64,000 bases of DNA from Mermis nigrescens (GCA_036768485.1 JAVLUZ010000141.1:4911349-4975348), one strand, 5' to 3'; shown: positions 12,601-23,083, numbered from the stretch's first letter. Translations and numbers: made by a program. The notes: generated from the letters alone by a model not told the origin.

Positions 12601-15600
12601 CAGCAGTGTAAGAATGCGGAAAACAATACTGTGCTGAGCATCAAGATTTCCTTTTTAAACAAGACCTTATTTAAACAGATCAAATGTTTTCAATGTAGAC
12701 ATTAAGCAAATACTGGGTGTCAAGAACACTTACACTCAGATTCGTAATCCTGACATTACATAGAACATTTGAAAAAATAAAGCTTCTGCAACGCTTTGAA
12801 ACTGAAATTGAAACTTTGAAATTGAAACTTTGAAACTGTAAACTTTACAATCTCCACTGTAAAGTTTACACAGCTACTGAGTGTCAAGAAAACTTACGGT
12901 CAAATTCGTATTCCTGACCTCACGGAACATATTTCAAGAAAAATTTACGTTGTGCAACACTCTGGAAACTAAATAAATTCGTAGTGTACAAAATACCAAT
13001 AAATGAATAGTGAAAAAACTTCAAAGAACTACTTGGTGTAGAGAAAACTAACAGTCAGATTCTTAATTCTGACGTTACGTTGAACATTTTGAAAAATAAG
13101 CTTCCGCAATGCTCCAGAACTAAAGTTAATTTTCAGTGTAAACTTTACACAACCAACGAATGTAAAGAAGATTTTAGTCGGATTATTTATTCCGATATTA
13201 TTCTGATTATTTTGATATTATGATCAACATTTATGAAAAAATTAATTCTCCAAAATGGTCTGAAGACCAATTTTACACCACTGTTGAGCGTAAACAAACG
13301 CGCCCAACTGACGTATGTTGTTTGACCCCTAGTACATTTTTAGACTTGTGATCATGTCCAGACTCATAACCGGAGAAGTTGGCAAAGAAATTTGAGTCAG
13401 GCCCGTTTGTAGCCTTTAAATTGTAGTACCTTTGTGTGTGGAAAGCTTCTATTCCGCATAATATTTGAGATATAGACCAATCAAAAAGGGAAGAAAACGT
13501 GTTTTTTTCGCCCAATGTTACACCCCTATTCCTAATTTTAAGCTTTATACCTCCAGAAGTGACTCAATATTGAGTTTTTAATGCGATTTGCTGCAACGTG
13601 TAGCTCTTCAAAAGTAGTTCATTTTTATTCCATTCAACTTGTCCCGACTTGTAAGTAGACAAGTTGACGGAGAAATTTAAGACAAACCTGCTTTTAACAC
13701 TACACCATTTACTAGATTGTAAACTTTGAACCCCTGGATCTGACTCCATATTGAGTGTAAAAAAGTTTTCTGGTAAGCTGAAAAGAGCCCTTATCACACG
13801 TGGGCGTGGGGGTTTGGGGTATGCAGCCCCCAGAAGGCCAAAACCCCCTTCCCCAGAAGCCAGAATACCACCCAGAATTCAAATTTTAAATTTCTTGCAG
13901 TTTTTCACCATTTTATAGTGCTAATGAATAGTGCTCGATGCGAAACGTTGAAAAATGGTGTTTTATTTCGCCATACCATCATTTTAAGATCACTTTTTGA
14001 CCTTTGAAAAATCTTGCATCCCCAGAATTTTAGTGCTGCTCACCTATGGTCATAGTATATTTCTATCAGAAAAAATTCTTCGGACTCATAATCAGGAGTT
14101 ATTAGCAGACAAAAAAGGCCAAAATGTGTTTTTTCACTCTCAAATTCTTCACACTCTTCACACTGCCACACTAGAAATGAGTCACTTTTCAAAAAAATTT
14201 AAAAAAGTACTTTTGAGCTAACTCAATTGTCTACAATTTAAAAAACAGACTAAACAGAATGCAACACTGAGTTTTGTAAGTCGAGCGTCGGACCAAAATT
14301 TAAAAAAAGCTATAACGTTACAGTAAAACTTTACACGCTCTTAACAAAGTGAGCATTGAGTGAAAAGCCATGTAAAAAAGATCGGTAGCGAATATTTTAT
14401 TATCCATCTTTTAAAAAAATTGCACCTCCTAGATGTGTCTCCTTATAGCTGTAGAGGGGTAGACATCATAGGTGGGCAGCACCGAAATTCTGGGGGAGGT
14501 GAAAAAATTTTCAAAGGTAAAAAATGGTCTTAAAAGTGGTGGTCGTATGGCGAAAAAACACCATTGTTTGACGTTTATGCATCAAGCAAACGTATTGACT
14601 ATATTGGCATCAATTAAGTCGCTCAAACAGCAATCAAAAGTTTAACGCTGAATTCGAAAATGTTCTTACGTGGGGTATTTAAATTATTTCTGGGGATATT
14701 CAGCAATCTACAGTGTGGAAAATTGCATACCTCCCACAAACAGCCGTAACAGCGCCTCTACGTGAAGCTAGACATCACGTTTATTAACGTTGTTGGATGC
14801 GCCTTAAAAAGATCTATTGATTGGCGCAAATAGCTTGGAGCTAGCATTCACCTACAGTAAGCTACAGTAATACGAACTGTGTTGCTAAGCTTTTTACATT
14901 AATGACGGCTTCACTTTTCATACTCACAAAGCCTAAACAGGAAGTAGGTTCAGACATCTTGAAATACAGTCTTTTAAGAAACACAGTCAAAAGTTTATGC
15001 TACCGTAAGTATATGTATAACGTTGAAAAACTTTGGAAAAATTCGATAGGTGATAAAATGCATAAGCGCCCTGCTTTATTAACTTAATAATCGAACATGC
15101 ATATATCTATGACAATATTTACATACCTCAATGTCTTCTGACTTAATAAAAGTTCTGTACACTTCACCGAACGCTCCGCCTCCTAATTTATCTCTTATTT
15201 CCAAATCTTCTTCGTAATAAACTGTCTTTGGCGCCTTAATTGGACATAATAGCATAGTCTCTAATGAATCACTAAGACATACTCCATTCTTGAGGTGGTG
15301 GGCCACCAGTTTCTCTACCGAGTCAAATTCTGCGAATCCGAAGCTGAAAAGGTAAACATTCGGAGAAAATGGTTGAATTTAATTTTTAAAGCAGTTATCA
15401 AAGCTTTATTACTAGTCATTTAAGCACATGCGTGTTGAATAATTCATTATTGAAATTACGGAGTGAGTAGTAAAGTTTATAGGTATTTCCAAAAGGAATC
15501 GAACAAATGGCTTCAGATGCTCTCAAGATTAGAAAACATTAAAAGAAGACGAGGAAACGATTTTGATTGGAAGCCGTATATTATTTCCCGAAATATTCAG

Positions 15601-18384
15601 GATTTTACTGCAAAATTCGCATTTTTCCCAATTTAGAACTTGCACACAAAATGCAGGTCTCTAACTTATTTTCAATTAAAAATAATTTTCTGGGTCATTT
15701 CTAAGTTTTATAATTTAGTTCCGTCCTTCTAATTACTAATTCTTCAATTCATTTTGTTGAAAACCTTTTTTAAACTTATCGTGCAAATTTATATAAATTT
15801 TCGTCATTTATCGACCTAAACGAGAGCCGTCCTAAGCAGTCATAAATTCTATTTTATTTAAAGTTAGCCACCAAAGCCTGATGAAAAATAGACTTACAGG
15901 ATAAATGTTATGGCTGTATATTCTTAAACACTGTGAATTATAAACTTTAAACAACGGAAAACTTGAAGGAGCCCTGCAGCTTCATCAATATTGGTGGAAT
16001 TTCCGTTTAAAAAAGTCCGCACCTACCCTCCGTATTTTCTACACATGTTTTAAGAAATTCGGGCTTATATAAATATATTTTTACTTGTTTCTGAAAATAC
16101 TTATATATGTAATACACTTTAGCCGAAATCTCATACAAAGTTTTCCAATTAACTTTTTTCTGCAAATTGGTCTAAAAGATCAAATCGACCATGCTACCGG
16201 TATTACTCCGGTATGTCTCCACATTTCAATAAAAATTTGTCCGACGAGTAAAACGGGTTTTTAATGATGTACGTTTTTCCCGCTAATTTCGAATATAGCA
16301 ACCATTTTCAGTTTTAACAAGAAAATATTAGGCAAACAGGGTGTTTCTTAGTTGTAATGTCTAAATTGTCTCCACACTTCAATAAAAAAATTTTCCGATG
16401 AGTAAAACGGGTTTTTGTGATGTAATGTCAATCATATTTTGCTGATTTCGAATATAGCAATCATTTTTAGTTTTAAACCAGAAAGATATTCACTCATAAT
16501 CACTCAATTCATTCAAAATACAATATTGAATGACCCTTTACACAAAAAAATGACAAGAGAAGAGACACTCATCGGAAAAAATTTTATTGAAACGTGGAGA
16601 CAATTTAGACATTACAGCTAGAAGCACCCTGTTTGCCTAATATTTCTTGTTTAAAACTGAAAATAGTCGCTATATTCGAAATAAGCGGAACAAACTGATG
16701 TATATTGCATCACAAACCCGTTTTACTCGTCGGAAAAATTTTTATTGAAATGTGGAGACATGCCGGAGTAATACCGCTGCTACCGACCTCATTGCGGACC
16801 CAGGAATTCCCTAACTGCTGATGTCTCAACATTCCAAAAACAGTCGAAATTGCCACAAAAATTCCTTTTATCTAGGCCCATCAACGTTTTTCTCCATTTC
16901 CGCCATCTTATCCTATGAACGACGTCACACATCATGTCATAGGGTGCCCGCCTGCCCACCAAAATCGGCCGTTCACGATATCTTCAAATACATATGAGAT
17001 TTTTAACTTCCCCATAAATTCGAGTAAAAAGTGCGTTTTTTACTCGCGTTAAATTTTGTTCTTGCCATTTTTGACCAATGGATGGTTATTTACTTCTCTT
17101 ATCGAGAAAAGACCATCAAGTCTCCCACGAAAATTTTTAGCCATTACAAGTGCGAAGCTGATTTTTCGCGAAAAGTAGAAACTTTGGTTGAAGAACCGCT
17201 GATCATTTTAGAAACATTCAGGATTTAATTGCATTTAAATGAAGAGCGTATTTAATTTTCTTTTAAAGTTTCTACATCGATAATTTAAGGCAGTGTACAT
17301 GGGAGTCAAAACGTATACACAAATTTAGTCACTTATAAACTTGATGCCCAGAACGAGTCACTCTACTCCGTGGCAGAATATGCTGTATTTGATCTTGCCA
17401 ACGCACGCTAATCACATAGCTGGTGTTATCGGCATTGAAGCGGACCAGAAAGTCGCCCTCCTTCTGAAGTCGGTCTTCCACAAATTCGCGTCTCAGCTCG
17501 GCATGAAAGTAGTCGCTCAGATGAAATCGACCTACGTATACAGTTAAGCAGATTTATTCGAGGATCAATAGCAGCACGAGAGCACACATGGACGTGGGGG
17601 TCATGGGAGTTCAGCTGAACCCTCCCAGAATCCGACAGCTCCCCAAATCGATGGACCCCAGAATATGCTTTTTTGTGCTATTTTCGGTGATTCTGTTCCA
17701 CAGGGCCCCCAGAATTTAGCTCTATTTGCCAGTGACGAGAGTGCACGGATCGGAAACGCAGAAGCAGGTTTTATTTACTGTTTAGTACTACCTATCTTTA
17801 TCTATGCTTTATAGTCATATTATTCATTTTATTCACGAATTAGCTGAAATATTACATTTACAACGAACGACATTCTTCCAGAAAGAGTTGACAAATTCGC
17901 CATCCCGTTTTTCCATGAGATATTCTGTAATGTGATCATGCTGTTACAATTAAATGAAAATTTTATGCATGATATGTGAATAAATATCACCTTAGTCGGT
18001 TCTAGCTTTCTAAAGCAAAGAAGCTCTTCTCAAAATGGTTTTGAGAGGAGTCATTCGAATATTTTTCCTGAAAATGTGTATTAATACGAGTGACATCATT
18101 TTATTATGTGTCGATAAACTGAAGAGGAAAAAGTTGCGAGAAATATTCATTGGCTTTTGATCATTTGATCACTTTCAGCAAGTGCAATCGTAACTGAATT
18201 ATCTTGCTAAATACTTTTTTACCAGTTTCAACAAATATAATCTTAATCAAAACGTGTCAATCTCGCTGCTTTGCAATCTATCTCGAATCACTGAATTAAA
18301 CACATCTTGCTCGGACTTACCCGACATTTCAGACGGAACATCCGTGGAGGAGTACAATTGTCCTGAAGATTTTTCTCGAGCCAT
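3419..18384 (-). CDS. SH2-domain non-receptor tyrosine kinase, 7 exons, 413 aa
   Basis: Exons (minus strand) are 18384-18321, 17531-17333, 15343-15127, 9656-9479, 8064-7889, 6158-5988 and 3655-3419. All boundaries are AG/GT, phases match at every junction, and the sum is 1242 nt (413 codons plus TGA). Residues about 22-115 form an SH2 domain with the FLVR arginine (GDFLVRF). Residues about 125-400 form a tyrosine kinase with glycine loop [13 protein letters not shown] lysine, alphaC glutamate (FEKEMNMM), catalytic loop [26 protein letters not shown] and the C-lobe CW...RPTM motif. The protein should be cytoplasmic and transfer phosphate to tyrosine in complexes recruited through phosphotyrosine. 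It has no SH3 or F-BAR part and almost no tail, like the small Fer-type SH2 kinases expanded in nematodes (family knowledge). Oddities: the usual activation-loop tyrosine is Phe, and the SH2 lacks its opening Trp. Introns of 0.8-5.5 kb are loaded with repeats. The start is the first ATG in exon 1; a further upstream exon cannot be excluded. Confidence 0.9.
5510..5660 (+). repeat. Family R3, copy 2 (intron 6)
   Basis: Contains AAATGAAGGTCAAAAGATG, GCAAAAGCGCTTTAAA and TTTTAGCATCTATACCACTT in the same order as the copy at 2750-2960. Confidence 0.55.
5988..6158 (-). CDS. SH2-kinase exon 6 (DFG, activation loop, APE)
   Basis: Acceptor ATCATAG|. It encodes [18 protein letters not shown], then LPLKWLAPE and [16 protein letters not shown]. 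The position that normally carries the autophosphorylated tyrosine in Fer/Fes-type loops (counted back from APE) is Phe here (GSGFQL). A Tyr sits three residues after the DFG glycine. Donor GAG|GTTAGC, phase 0. Confidence 0.92.
7440..7640 (-). repeat. Family R3, inverted copy (intron 5)
   Basis: Reverse-complement words of the family: TTCATCCGTTTTTTGCC, TTCATTTTGCCCCTATTTTC and TATAAGCGCTAAAATGGT. Confidence 0.5.
7889..8064 (-). CDS. SH2-kinase exon 5 (catalytic loop)
   Basis: Acceptor GATTTAAG|. It encodes the alphaD/E region ([20 protein letters not shown]) and the catalytic loop [13 protein letters not shown] with the LAARN form diagnostic of tyrosine kinases. Donor AAA|GTACGT, phase 0. 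Confidence 0.93.
8296..8500 (+). repeat. Family R3, copy 3 (intron 4)
   Basis: Contains AAATAAAGGCCAAAACCGG, TTCTTCAAAAGTGCTTCAAA and TTTTAGCGTTTATACTAG in the family order. Confidence 0.55.
8928..9062. mobile_element. TATAGTCTGTTTC MITE, copy 1 (intron 4)
   Basis: Begins TATAGTCTGTTTCGCATAA and ends TTGTGAAACAAACTATA, inverted ends for a Tc1/mariner-like MITE with a TA target. Other copies are at 26099-26266 and 30687-30859, with partial ends near 22512-22616 and 24543. Confidence 0.65.
9479..9656 (-). CDS. SH2-kinase exon 4 (VAMK lysine and alphaC helix)
   Basis: Acceptor AACGCAG| then VAMKMLKGD, the ATP-anchoring lysine, followed by the alphaC helix ([19 protein letters not shown]) and the hinge ([10 protein letters not shown]). 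Donor G|GTAAGT leaves one base. The preceding intron (9657-15126, 5.5 kb) holds the intronic copy of the composite element. Confidence 0.93.
9680..9830 (-). repeat. Short hAT-MITE-like repeat (intron 3)
   Basis: About 150 bp. It shares GACCCC, TTTTTGTGCTATTTTC, GTGATTTTGCCC and a GCTGCCCACTTATG end with repeats at 17585-17745, 18416-18560 and 35294-35395. The end resembles the CATAGGTGGGCAGC end of the longer MITE family. Confidence 0.45.
10569..10855 (-). mobile_element. CACACGTGGGC hAT-type MITE, copy 1
   Basis: Runs from CATAGGCGGGCAGCACC to CCCACGCCCACGTGTG, imperfect inverted ends. Flanks AATGTCAT (10561-10568) and AATTTCAT (10856-10863) match at 7 of 8, fitting a hAT 8-bp target duplication. 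Lies in intron 3. Confidence 0.75.
10930..12527. mobile_element. CTAG-ended long-TIR MITE in intron 3
   Basis: Begins CTAGAAAAGAAAAATGCTCC and ends with the inverted form TTTTTCTCTGCTAT, with TA on both sides. Long inverted arms (over 100 bp) match those at 48634-49391 and 54900-55664. The loop is enlarged by a 20-bp minisatellite. Confidence 0.7.
11460..11640. repeat. 20-bp minisatellite (GATGCTTAGGTCGATGTATA)
   Basis: About eight consecutive 20-bp units with few substitutions, followed by degenerate GCTTAGGTCGAG words to 11715. The same core (GCTTAGGTCG) recurs inverted at 38105-38215. Confidence 0.85.
12528..14466. mobile_element. Diverged copy of composite module A' body
   Basis: Colinear with 55665-59250. 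Both begin with an ATTAG(C/T)ATGATTTGAGTAAA stretch, continue with modules containing GTGTAAACTTTACAC palindromes (13136-13150; near match 12858-12872), and end with the TTATTATCC...GCACCTC...GATGTGT end block. It contains a MITE (13795-14048) and its end is cut by another MITE at 14467. About half the length of the later copies. Confidence 0.65.
13795..14048 (+). mobile_element. CACACGTGGGC hAT-type MITE, copy 2
   Basis: Starts CACACGTGGGCGTGGGGG and ends CTGCTCACCTATG, with the family interior (GAAACGTTGAAAAATGG, TTTGACCTTTGAAAAATCT). The 8-bp flanks no longer match. Confidence 0.7.
14467..14740 (-). mobile_element. CACACGTGGGC hAT-type MITE, copy 3 (degraded)
   Basis: Starts CATAGGTGGGCAGCACC and contains AAAAATGGTCTTAAAAGTGG and GCATACCTCCCAC. 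The far end is worn. Confidence 0.6.
15127..15343 (-). CDS. SH2-kinase exon 3 (C-terminal SH2, linker, glycine loop)
   Basis: Acceptor CTTTTCAG|. It encodes the end of the SH2 domain ([18 protein letters not shown]), a short linker, and the start of the kinase domain with [10 protein letters not shown]. Donor GAG|GTATGT, phase 0. Having the SH2 end and the nucleotide-binding loop on one exon proves that the two domains belong to one protein. Confidence 0.93.
16198..16776. mobile_element. Nested foldback element in intron 2
   Basis: Outer arms start CGGTATTACTCCGG and run as an inverted repeat of about 60 bp. Inner arms (TGTCTCCACACTTCAATAAA and its complement near 16590) form a second palindrome inside. 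TGCTAC flanks both sides. No coding capacity. Confidence 0.65.
17333..17531 (-). CDS. SH2-kinase exon 2 (N-terminal SH2)
   Basis: Acceptor TACGTAG| precedes the exon. It encodes the first two thirds of the SH2 domain: [12 protein letters not shown] (helix A region), [11 protein letters not shown] (betaB with the phosphotyrosine-binding Arg), YVISVRW (betaC) and the QHI strand with the conserved His. It ends TAT-AA|GTGACT in phase 2 and joins exon 3 through an Asn codon. Confidence 0.88.
17585..17745 (+). repeat. hAT-MITE-like short repeat (intron 1/2 boundary region)
   Basis: Begins CACATGGACGTGGGGGT and carries AATCGATGGACCCCAGAAT and TTGTGCTATTTTCGGTGATT, as in the repeats at 9680-9830 and 18416-18560. 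It lies in intron 1, just upstream of exon 2. Confidence 0.45.
18321..18384 (-). CDS. SH2-kinase exon 1 (start codon)
   Basis: It begins at ATG (18384-18382) and encodes 21 residues (starts [11 protein letters not shown], ends PSEMS) plus one base, followed by a consensus donor G|GTAAGT at 18320. The single leftover base pairs with the GT that opens exon 2 to make a Gly codon, which is the main support for this exon. The peptide itself matches no domain, so this is the least certain exon. Confidence 0.65.
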
Positions 18385-19195
18385 GTGTTGAAAAGATCAC
18401 GTATTTAATTACCACTCATGGGCGAGGGGCGTTGCACACCCAAAAAATCTGAAAAATCTCCCAAAATCGATAGACCCTCAGTACTGAAGTTTCGGTGCTA
18501 TTCTTGGCAATTTAGCCCCATCGGACCCCACAGAATTTGATTGCTGTCCGTGTATGACAGGTAGATTTTTTAAAAATGTGCACTGATAATATTCCTTTAG
18601 CACTTTCACGCAGAAGAACTCAAAACAGTTTTACCCAGATAAGTATGTTTACAGCTTGTTTCATTCAACTTCAAGATTGCTAAAAGAATTTAAAGTTAGT
18701 TAATAAAAGTAAGAGTCGATGCACATCGATTTACGGGGCAATCCTCCGATTGTTGAGTAGCATTACTGCATCGAACTTTTCCATAAATAATTTGTGGATT
18801 AAATTAAATTGAAATTATACTGAGTTGTGTCAAGATGAGGCTTCTGGAAAAGAGGCCATTCCGTGTATACAAAAAAGATCACTAATATTAATATAGGCAA
18901 TAATTAATTAAACATAGTATAATCATAATCATCTAGCACTTCTACTTGAAATAGCAAAACCGATTGAACAGGAGCGGAATTATGTGATCGACTCAAAAAA
19001 TATTTGTAAACAAGTTCAGGTCAGGAAGTATAGGATTTAATCAAAATATCTTTCATCAATTCTCGCTTTGCAATTTTATCAGACAATTTATAGTCTGTTT
19101 AACATTAACCTTGCGCTTTTCTACAAGAACTCTGCCGACGCAAGCTGACAGCTCATCTACGGTAAACAAATGTAGGTCAATTCAGCGCAACAAAG
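18385..19195. other. Upstream flank of the SH2-kinase gene
   Basis: Includes a short hAT-MITE-like repeat (18416-18560) directly upstream of exon 1. The remainder is AT-rich with no recognised promoter element, coding exon or RNA. Confidence 0.5.
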
Positions 19196-19199
19196 TGAA

Positions 19200-20650
19200 T
19201 TTTAGAGCATAAAGCGGGGTGTGGGTAAAACCAGGAAACGGAAAAGGAAACAATGTGTCAAATCCGGAAATGGAAACGGAAACGTATATTATTGTGCACA
19301 CGGTTCCGTCGGGGGTTTCTCCGCAATGAAGGAAGTCCAAAGTGCCGGAAACGGGGTTCCCCAAGTAGGGCCCATCAGGGTGAACTACCCAACCCTGTTT
19401 CCGGCAAAATTTTCCCCACTGAAGGGGAGTTTAGGGGCTCGAAAATGGGGGCCCCATTATTCTTATGTGAAGCTGACCCCGGTTCCATCGGGGGTCTCTC
19501 CGCCTTAGGGGTAGTCCAAAGTGCCGGAAACGAGGTACCCCAAGTAGGGCCCATCAGGGTAAACACCCCAACCCCGTTTCCGAAAAAAATTTTCCCACTG
19601 AAGGGGAGTTTATGGGCTCGGAAACGGGGTACCCCATTATTCATTTGTGAAGCTGACCCCAGTTCCGTCGGGGGTTTCTCCGCCCTGGAGGTAATCTAAA
19701 GTGCCGGAAACGGGACTCCCCAAGCAGAACCTGTCACGGTGAAAGCCCCCAACCCCGTTTTCGGCAAAATTTCTCCTACTGAAGGGGAGTTTAGGGGCTC
19801 GTTAACGGGAAACCTCATCATTCATATGTGAAAATGATTCTGGTTCCGTCGGGGGTTTCTCCGCTCTGAGGGTAGTCCAAAGTACCAGAAACGATGTTCT
19901 TCAAGAGTAGCGCCTATCAGGGTAAACACCCCAACCCCTTTTCGGCAAAATTTCTTTCACTGAAGGGGTTTAAAGGGCTCGGAAACGGGGTACCCCATTT
20001 TTCATATGTGAAGCTGACTCCGGTTCCGTCGGGGGCTTCTCCGCCCTGGGGGTAGTCCAAAGTACCAGAAACGAGGTTCCCCAAGTAGCGCTTATCAGAG
20101 TAAACACCCCAACCAAAATTTCTTTCTTTGAAGGGGTTTAAAGGGCTCGGAAACGGGGTACCCCATGATTAATATGTAAAGCTGACCAAGGTTACGTCAG
20201 GGGTTTCTTCGCCCTGGGTTTAGTCCAAAGTGTCGAAAACGGAGTTCCCCAGGTAGGGCCTATCAGGGTGAACACCCCATCCCCATTTTCGGCAAAATTT
20301 CTCTTACTGAAGGGAGTTTCGGGTTTCGGAAACAGGGTACCATATTTTTTATAGGTGAAACTGACCTCGGTTCCGTCGGGGGTTTCTCCGCCCTGGGGGT
20401 AGTCCAAAGTGCGTGCCAGAAACGGGGTTTCCCAAGTAGGCCTATCAGGGTGAATACCCCAAATCCCGTTTCCGGCAAAAGTTCTCCAACTGAAAGGGGT
20501 TTTGGGGCTCGGAAACGGGGTACCCATCTATCTATATGTGAAGCTGACGCCAGTTCCGTCGGCGGGGGTTTCTCCGCCCTGGGGGTAGTCCATAGTGCCA
20601 TAAACGGGGTTTCTTAAATAGAGCTCATCAGGGTTAACACCCCTAACCCC
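19200..20650 (+). repeat. 180-bp satellite array
   Basis: The word GGTTCCGTCGGGGGTTTCTC or a close variant recurs near 19302, 19481, 19661, 19842, 20022, 20190, 20369 and 20552, a period of about 180 bp. Each unit also carries AAGTGCCGGAAACGGGG and GGCTCGGAAACGGGGTACCC. Units differ by substitutions and small indels. Confidence 0.93.
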
Positions 20651-20659
20651 ATTTCCGGC

Positions 20660-20985
20660 ACTTTGGACTTGGCGGAGAAAGCCCCGACGCAACCGGGGTC
20701 AGCTTCACATATGAATATTTTGAAATTTTGCCGGAAATGGAATGGGAGGGGTATTTACCCTGAGGGGCCCTACTTGGGAAACCCCGTTTCTGGCACTTTG
20801 GACTACCCACAGGGCGGGGAAACCCCCGACGGGACTGGGGTCAGCTTCAAATATGCATAATGTAGTACCCCGTTTCTGAGCCCCTAAACCTCCCATCAGC
20901 GGGGGAGAAATTTTCCCGAAAACGGGCTTGGGGGTGTTTACCCTGATGGGTCCTACTTGGGGAACCCTGTTACCGGCAATTTTGA
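20660..20985 (-). repeat. 180-bp satellite, inverted units
   Basis: About two units of the same satellite in reverse complement (CCCCGACGCAACCGGGGTCAG, TTTGGACTACCCACAGGGCG). The switch in direction is near 20655-20662. Confidence 0.9.
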
Positions 20986-20989
20986 CTAA

Positions 20990-21830
20990 GACTTGTTATC
21001 TTAATTTAAGTTTGTCCTTTTGTTGTTTTACGTACCAATTTTCTGGCGCTAAACTTTTCGAAACAAAAACCGTAAAAAATGGAGTAATTTTTTTGGTAAT
21101 TCTTGCATCAAATATTATTGTGAATAGGACTAAAGAATTTGAAACTACGAAAAAACAATGCCCCTTAAGTACTAGCGGATTTGTTGAGCTATTTTCAGGA
21201 CGATGAATGCCGAGGATGAATTTACGGCTGCTGACAAATTTAAGTCAGAAGAAATTGAAGTTGCTCTGCTGCACAGCGACTGTTTTGGTGCATCAATTCT
21301 CTGTAGTAATTTGTCATTCCATATTATGTCTTCATAGTTCATACCTGATTCCAATTTTTTCTGCAAAAACTTTAAATGATAGCATTTGCATCTCTGTAAT
21401 TGAAAGCAAGATTATATACGTACACATGTACATACATACATACATATATTTGTCATTGTGTAACTAACTTTTGATATGTGCCCACTTGTTCAACCCATAC
21501 CCGAAGCTAAATTCCTATGTCCGAGTTTGGTTGGTTTGCACTTTGCTCAAGACCTTAGTCCCTTTAAAAATATTTACTTATGTGTATCACCATTTTATAA
21601 GCTTGAATTGTAATATTCGTAAATTGCTCTTCCTTTCTTTAAAAAAATTCAATTTCATTATTAGTTCTAGCCAGTCGTGTTCTTGAGGGAGTTTCGACCC
21701 CTCAGTGGCATCTGAACCCCGCAAAATGGCTGGTGGTGACCCCTAGAATTGTCGATTTTTCGTAAAAGTTGGTCAATGTTGCAAAAAGTGTGGTAATTTT
21801 TAAGCGTTTTTAGTTCATTTTTGGCTCAAA
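20990..21830. other. AT-rich intergenic stretch
   Basis: No convincing gene. A minus-strand frame at 21366-21172 lacks recognisable domains. Confidence 0.5.
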
Positions 21831-22085
21831 AGTCTCAAATTTTCGGCGCTTCACGCCATATTTACATTTTTTGACTATATTTCGTTCAATCTACTAAATG
21901 TTTTTCGAATTTGTTTGAAATTTATTTAGGTTTTTATGTTCTAGAAAGAACGAGCATTGGCTGAAACGTCAAAAAACAGTGTTTTTGACCTGTACCCTTC
22001 GTTTTTTAGCCCAGAAAAAGGCACTTTTTAAAATTTTTTTGGGCCCGAAGCCCCTAGAATTCCTATACTGTACATGTATGGTTCT
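21722..22085 (+). repeat. Dispersed repeat R4, copy 1
   Basis: Shares CAAATTTTCGGCGCTT, CTGAAACGTC, AAAACAGTGTTTTT, TTTTTTAGCC and a TACATGTATG end with 26270-26655, the sequence beside the LINE. The order is partly permuted. Confidence 0.5.
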
Positions 22086-22511
22086 GGCCTTGTTAATAAT
22101 AATTGTAATGAACCAGACATGGTACTCATACAACAGATTGCTCTTACATAATGAGGAGGTACACCACATGATGTAACTTGGGGATAGTGGATCCCATCAG
22201 AGTCGATAATTTCTCCAGCTATACAACTCGACTAGCTAAAGTTTAAACAAATTTTGGTCGTTAAGCTCAGAGAAACCGGGTGATCTCTTAGTCCGCGTTA
22301 TGGTAAACTGCCGCAAGGCAGTATAATTTTGCTAATGTCCTTCGACTGGTTTCGGAGATATTAGCATAATTAGTAAGATTTTTGTGTGAATAATCCAATA
22401 ATCAGTCATGGTTGCATTTACATTAAGATCCATTAATCAAAAAGTGCTTTAGTGATTTTGATAATTTTTTAGCAACTAATATAAAAAGGCAAAAAGTCAC
22501 AATGTGCTAAA

Positions 22512-22616
22512 AGTTATAGAATGTCCCATATCTGATATATAATTATCGTAACCATGGGCTTACTGTCGATGAAAGTTCTTAAAATTTATGAATAAAGTTA
22601 TGTGAAACAGACTATA
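22512..22616. mobile_element. TATAGTCTGTTTC MITE, truncated copy
   Basis: The right end TTATGTGAAACAGACTATA and interior GATATATAATTATCGTAA match the family. The left end is not recognisable. Confidence 0.5.
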
Positions 22617-22680
22617 AACCTTATGCATATTACAAAAAACTTCTTGATGAGCATAAGTACAAATTGCTCAAAAAACTTCA

Positions 22681-22800
22681 CTAACGCTAACGTTAACCTT
22701 AACGTTATTTTTAGGCGACATTCGCGTTAACGCTAACGTTATTTTATTTTGAAAAAGGCGTTAACGCTAACGCTAACGTTTTCTTTTTCACTAACGTAAC
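22681..22800. repeat. TAACG-rich cluster
   Basis: Irregular runs of CGCTAACGTTAA-type words in both orientations, forming short palindromes such as TAACGTTA. Not a regular telomere array. Confidence 0.6.
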
Positions 22801-23083
22801 CACGCTAGTCCCATGTCGAATGCAGGAGTTATAAGCAGAAGAAGAAGAATTTTGTGGGCTTATCATCATCCTAACTTGTACTTGAGCTAAGGGCCGCTCT
22901 TCAATCAGTAATCTAACAACTTTCACATTCTTTTGCCAGTAGCACTTGGCAGCTTGCTTGAAATTTGCATGAAGAAGAGACTCGTTGCTCAAAAAGTACT
23001 CCTTCAATTTTTTTAATTTTTTTGCTAAAGCATGTCACGGTGAAATGCCTTATCATATTGAAAATTTTGAGAATCACTCGCAT

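Noticed and set aside
19253..20601. Overlapping frames of 89-148 codons
   Set aside because: They follow the 180-bp satellite (a multiple of three), so they stay open by periodicity, and they occur on both strands.
22681..22800. Interstitial telomere repeat
   Set aside because: The TAACG words are irregular and occur in both directions.
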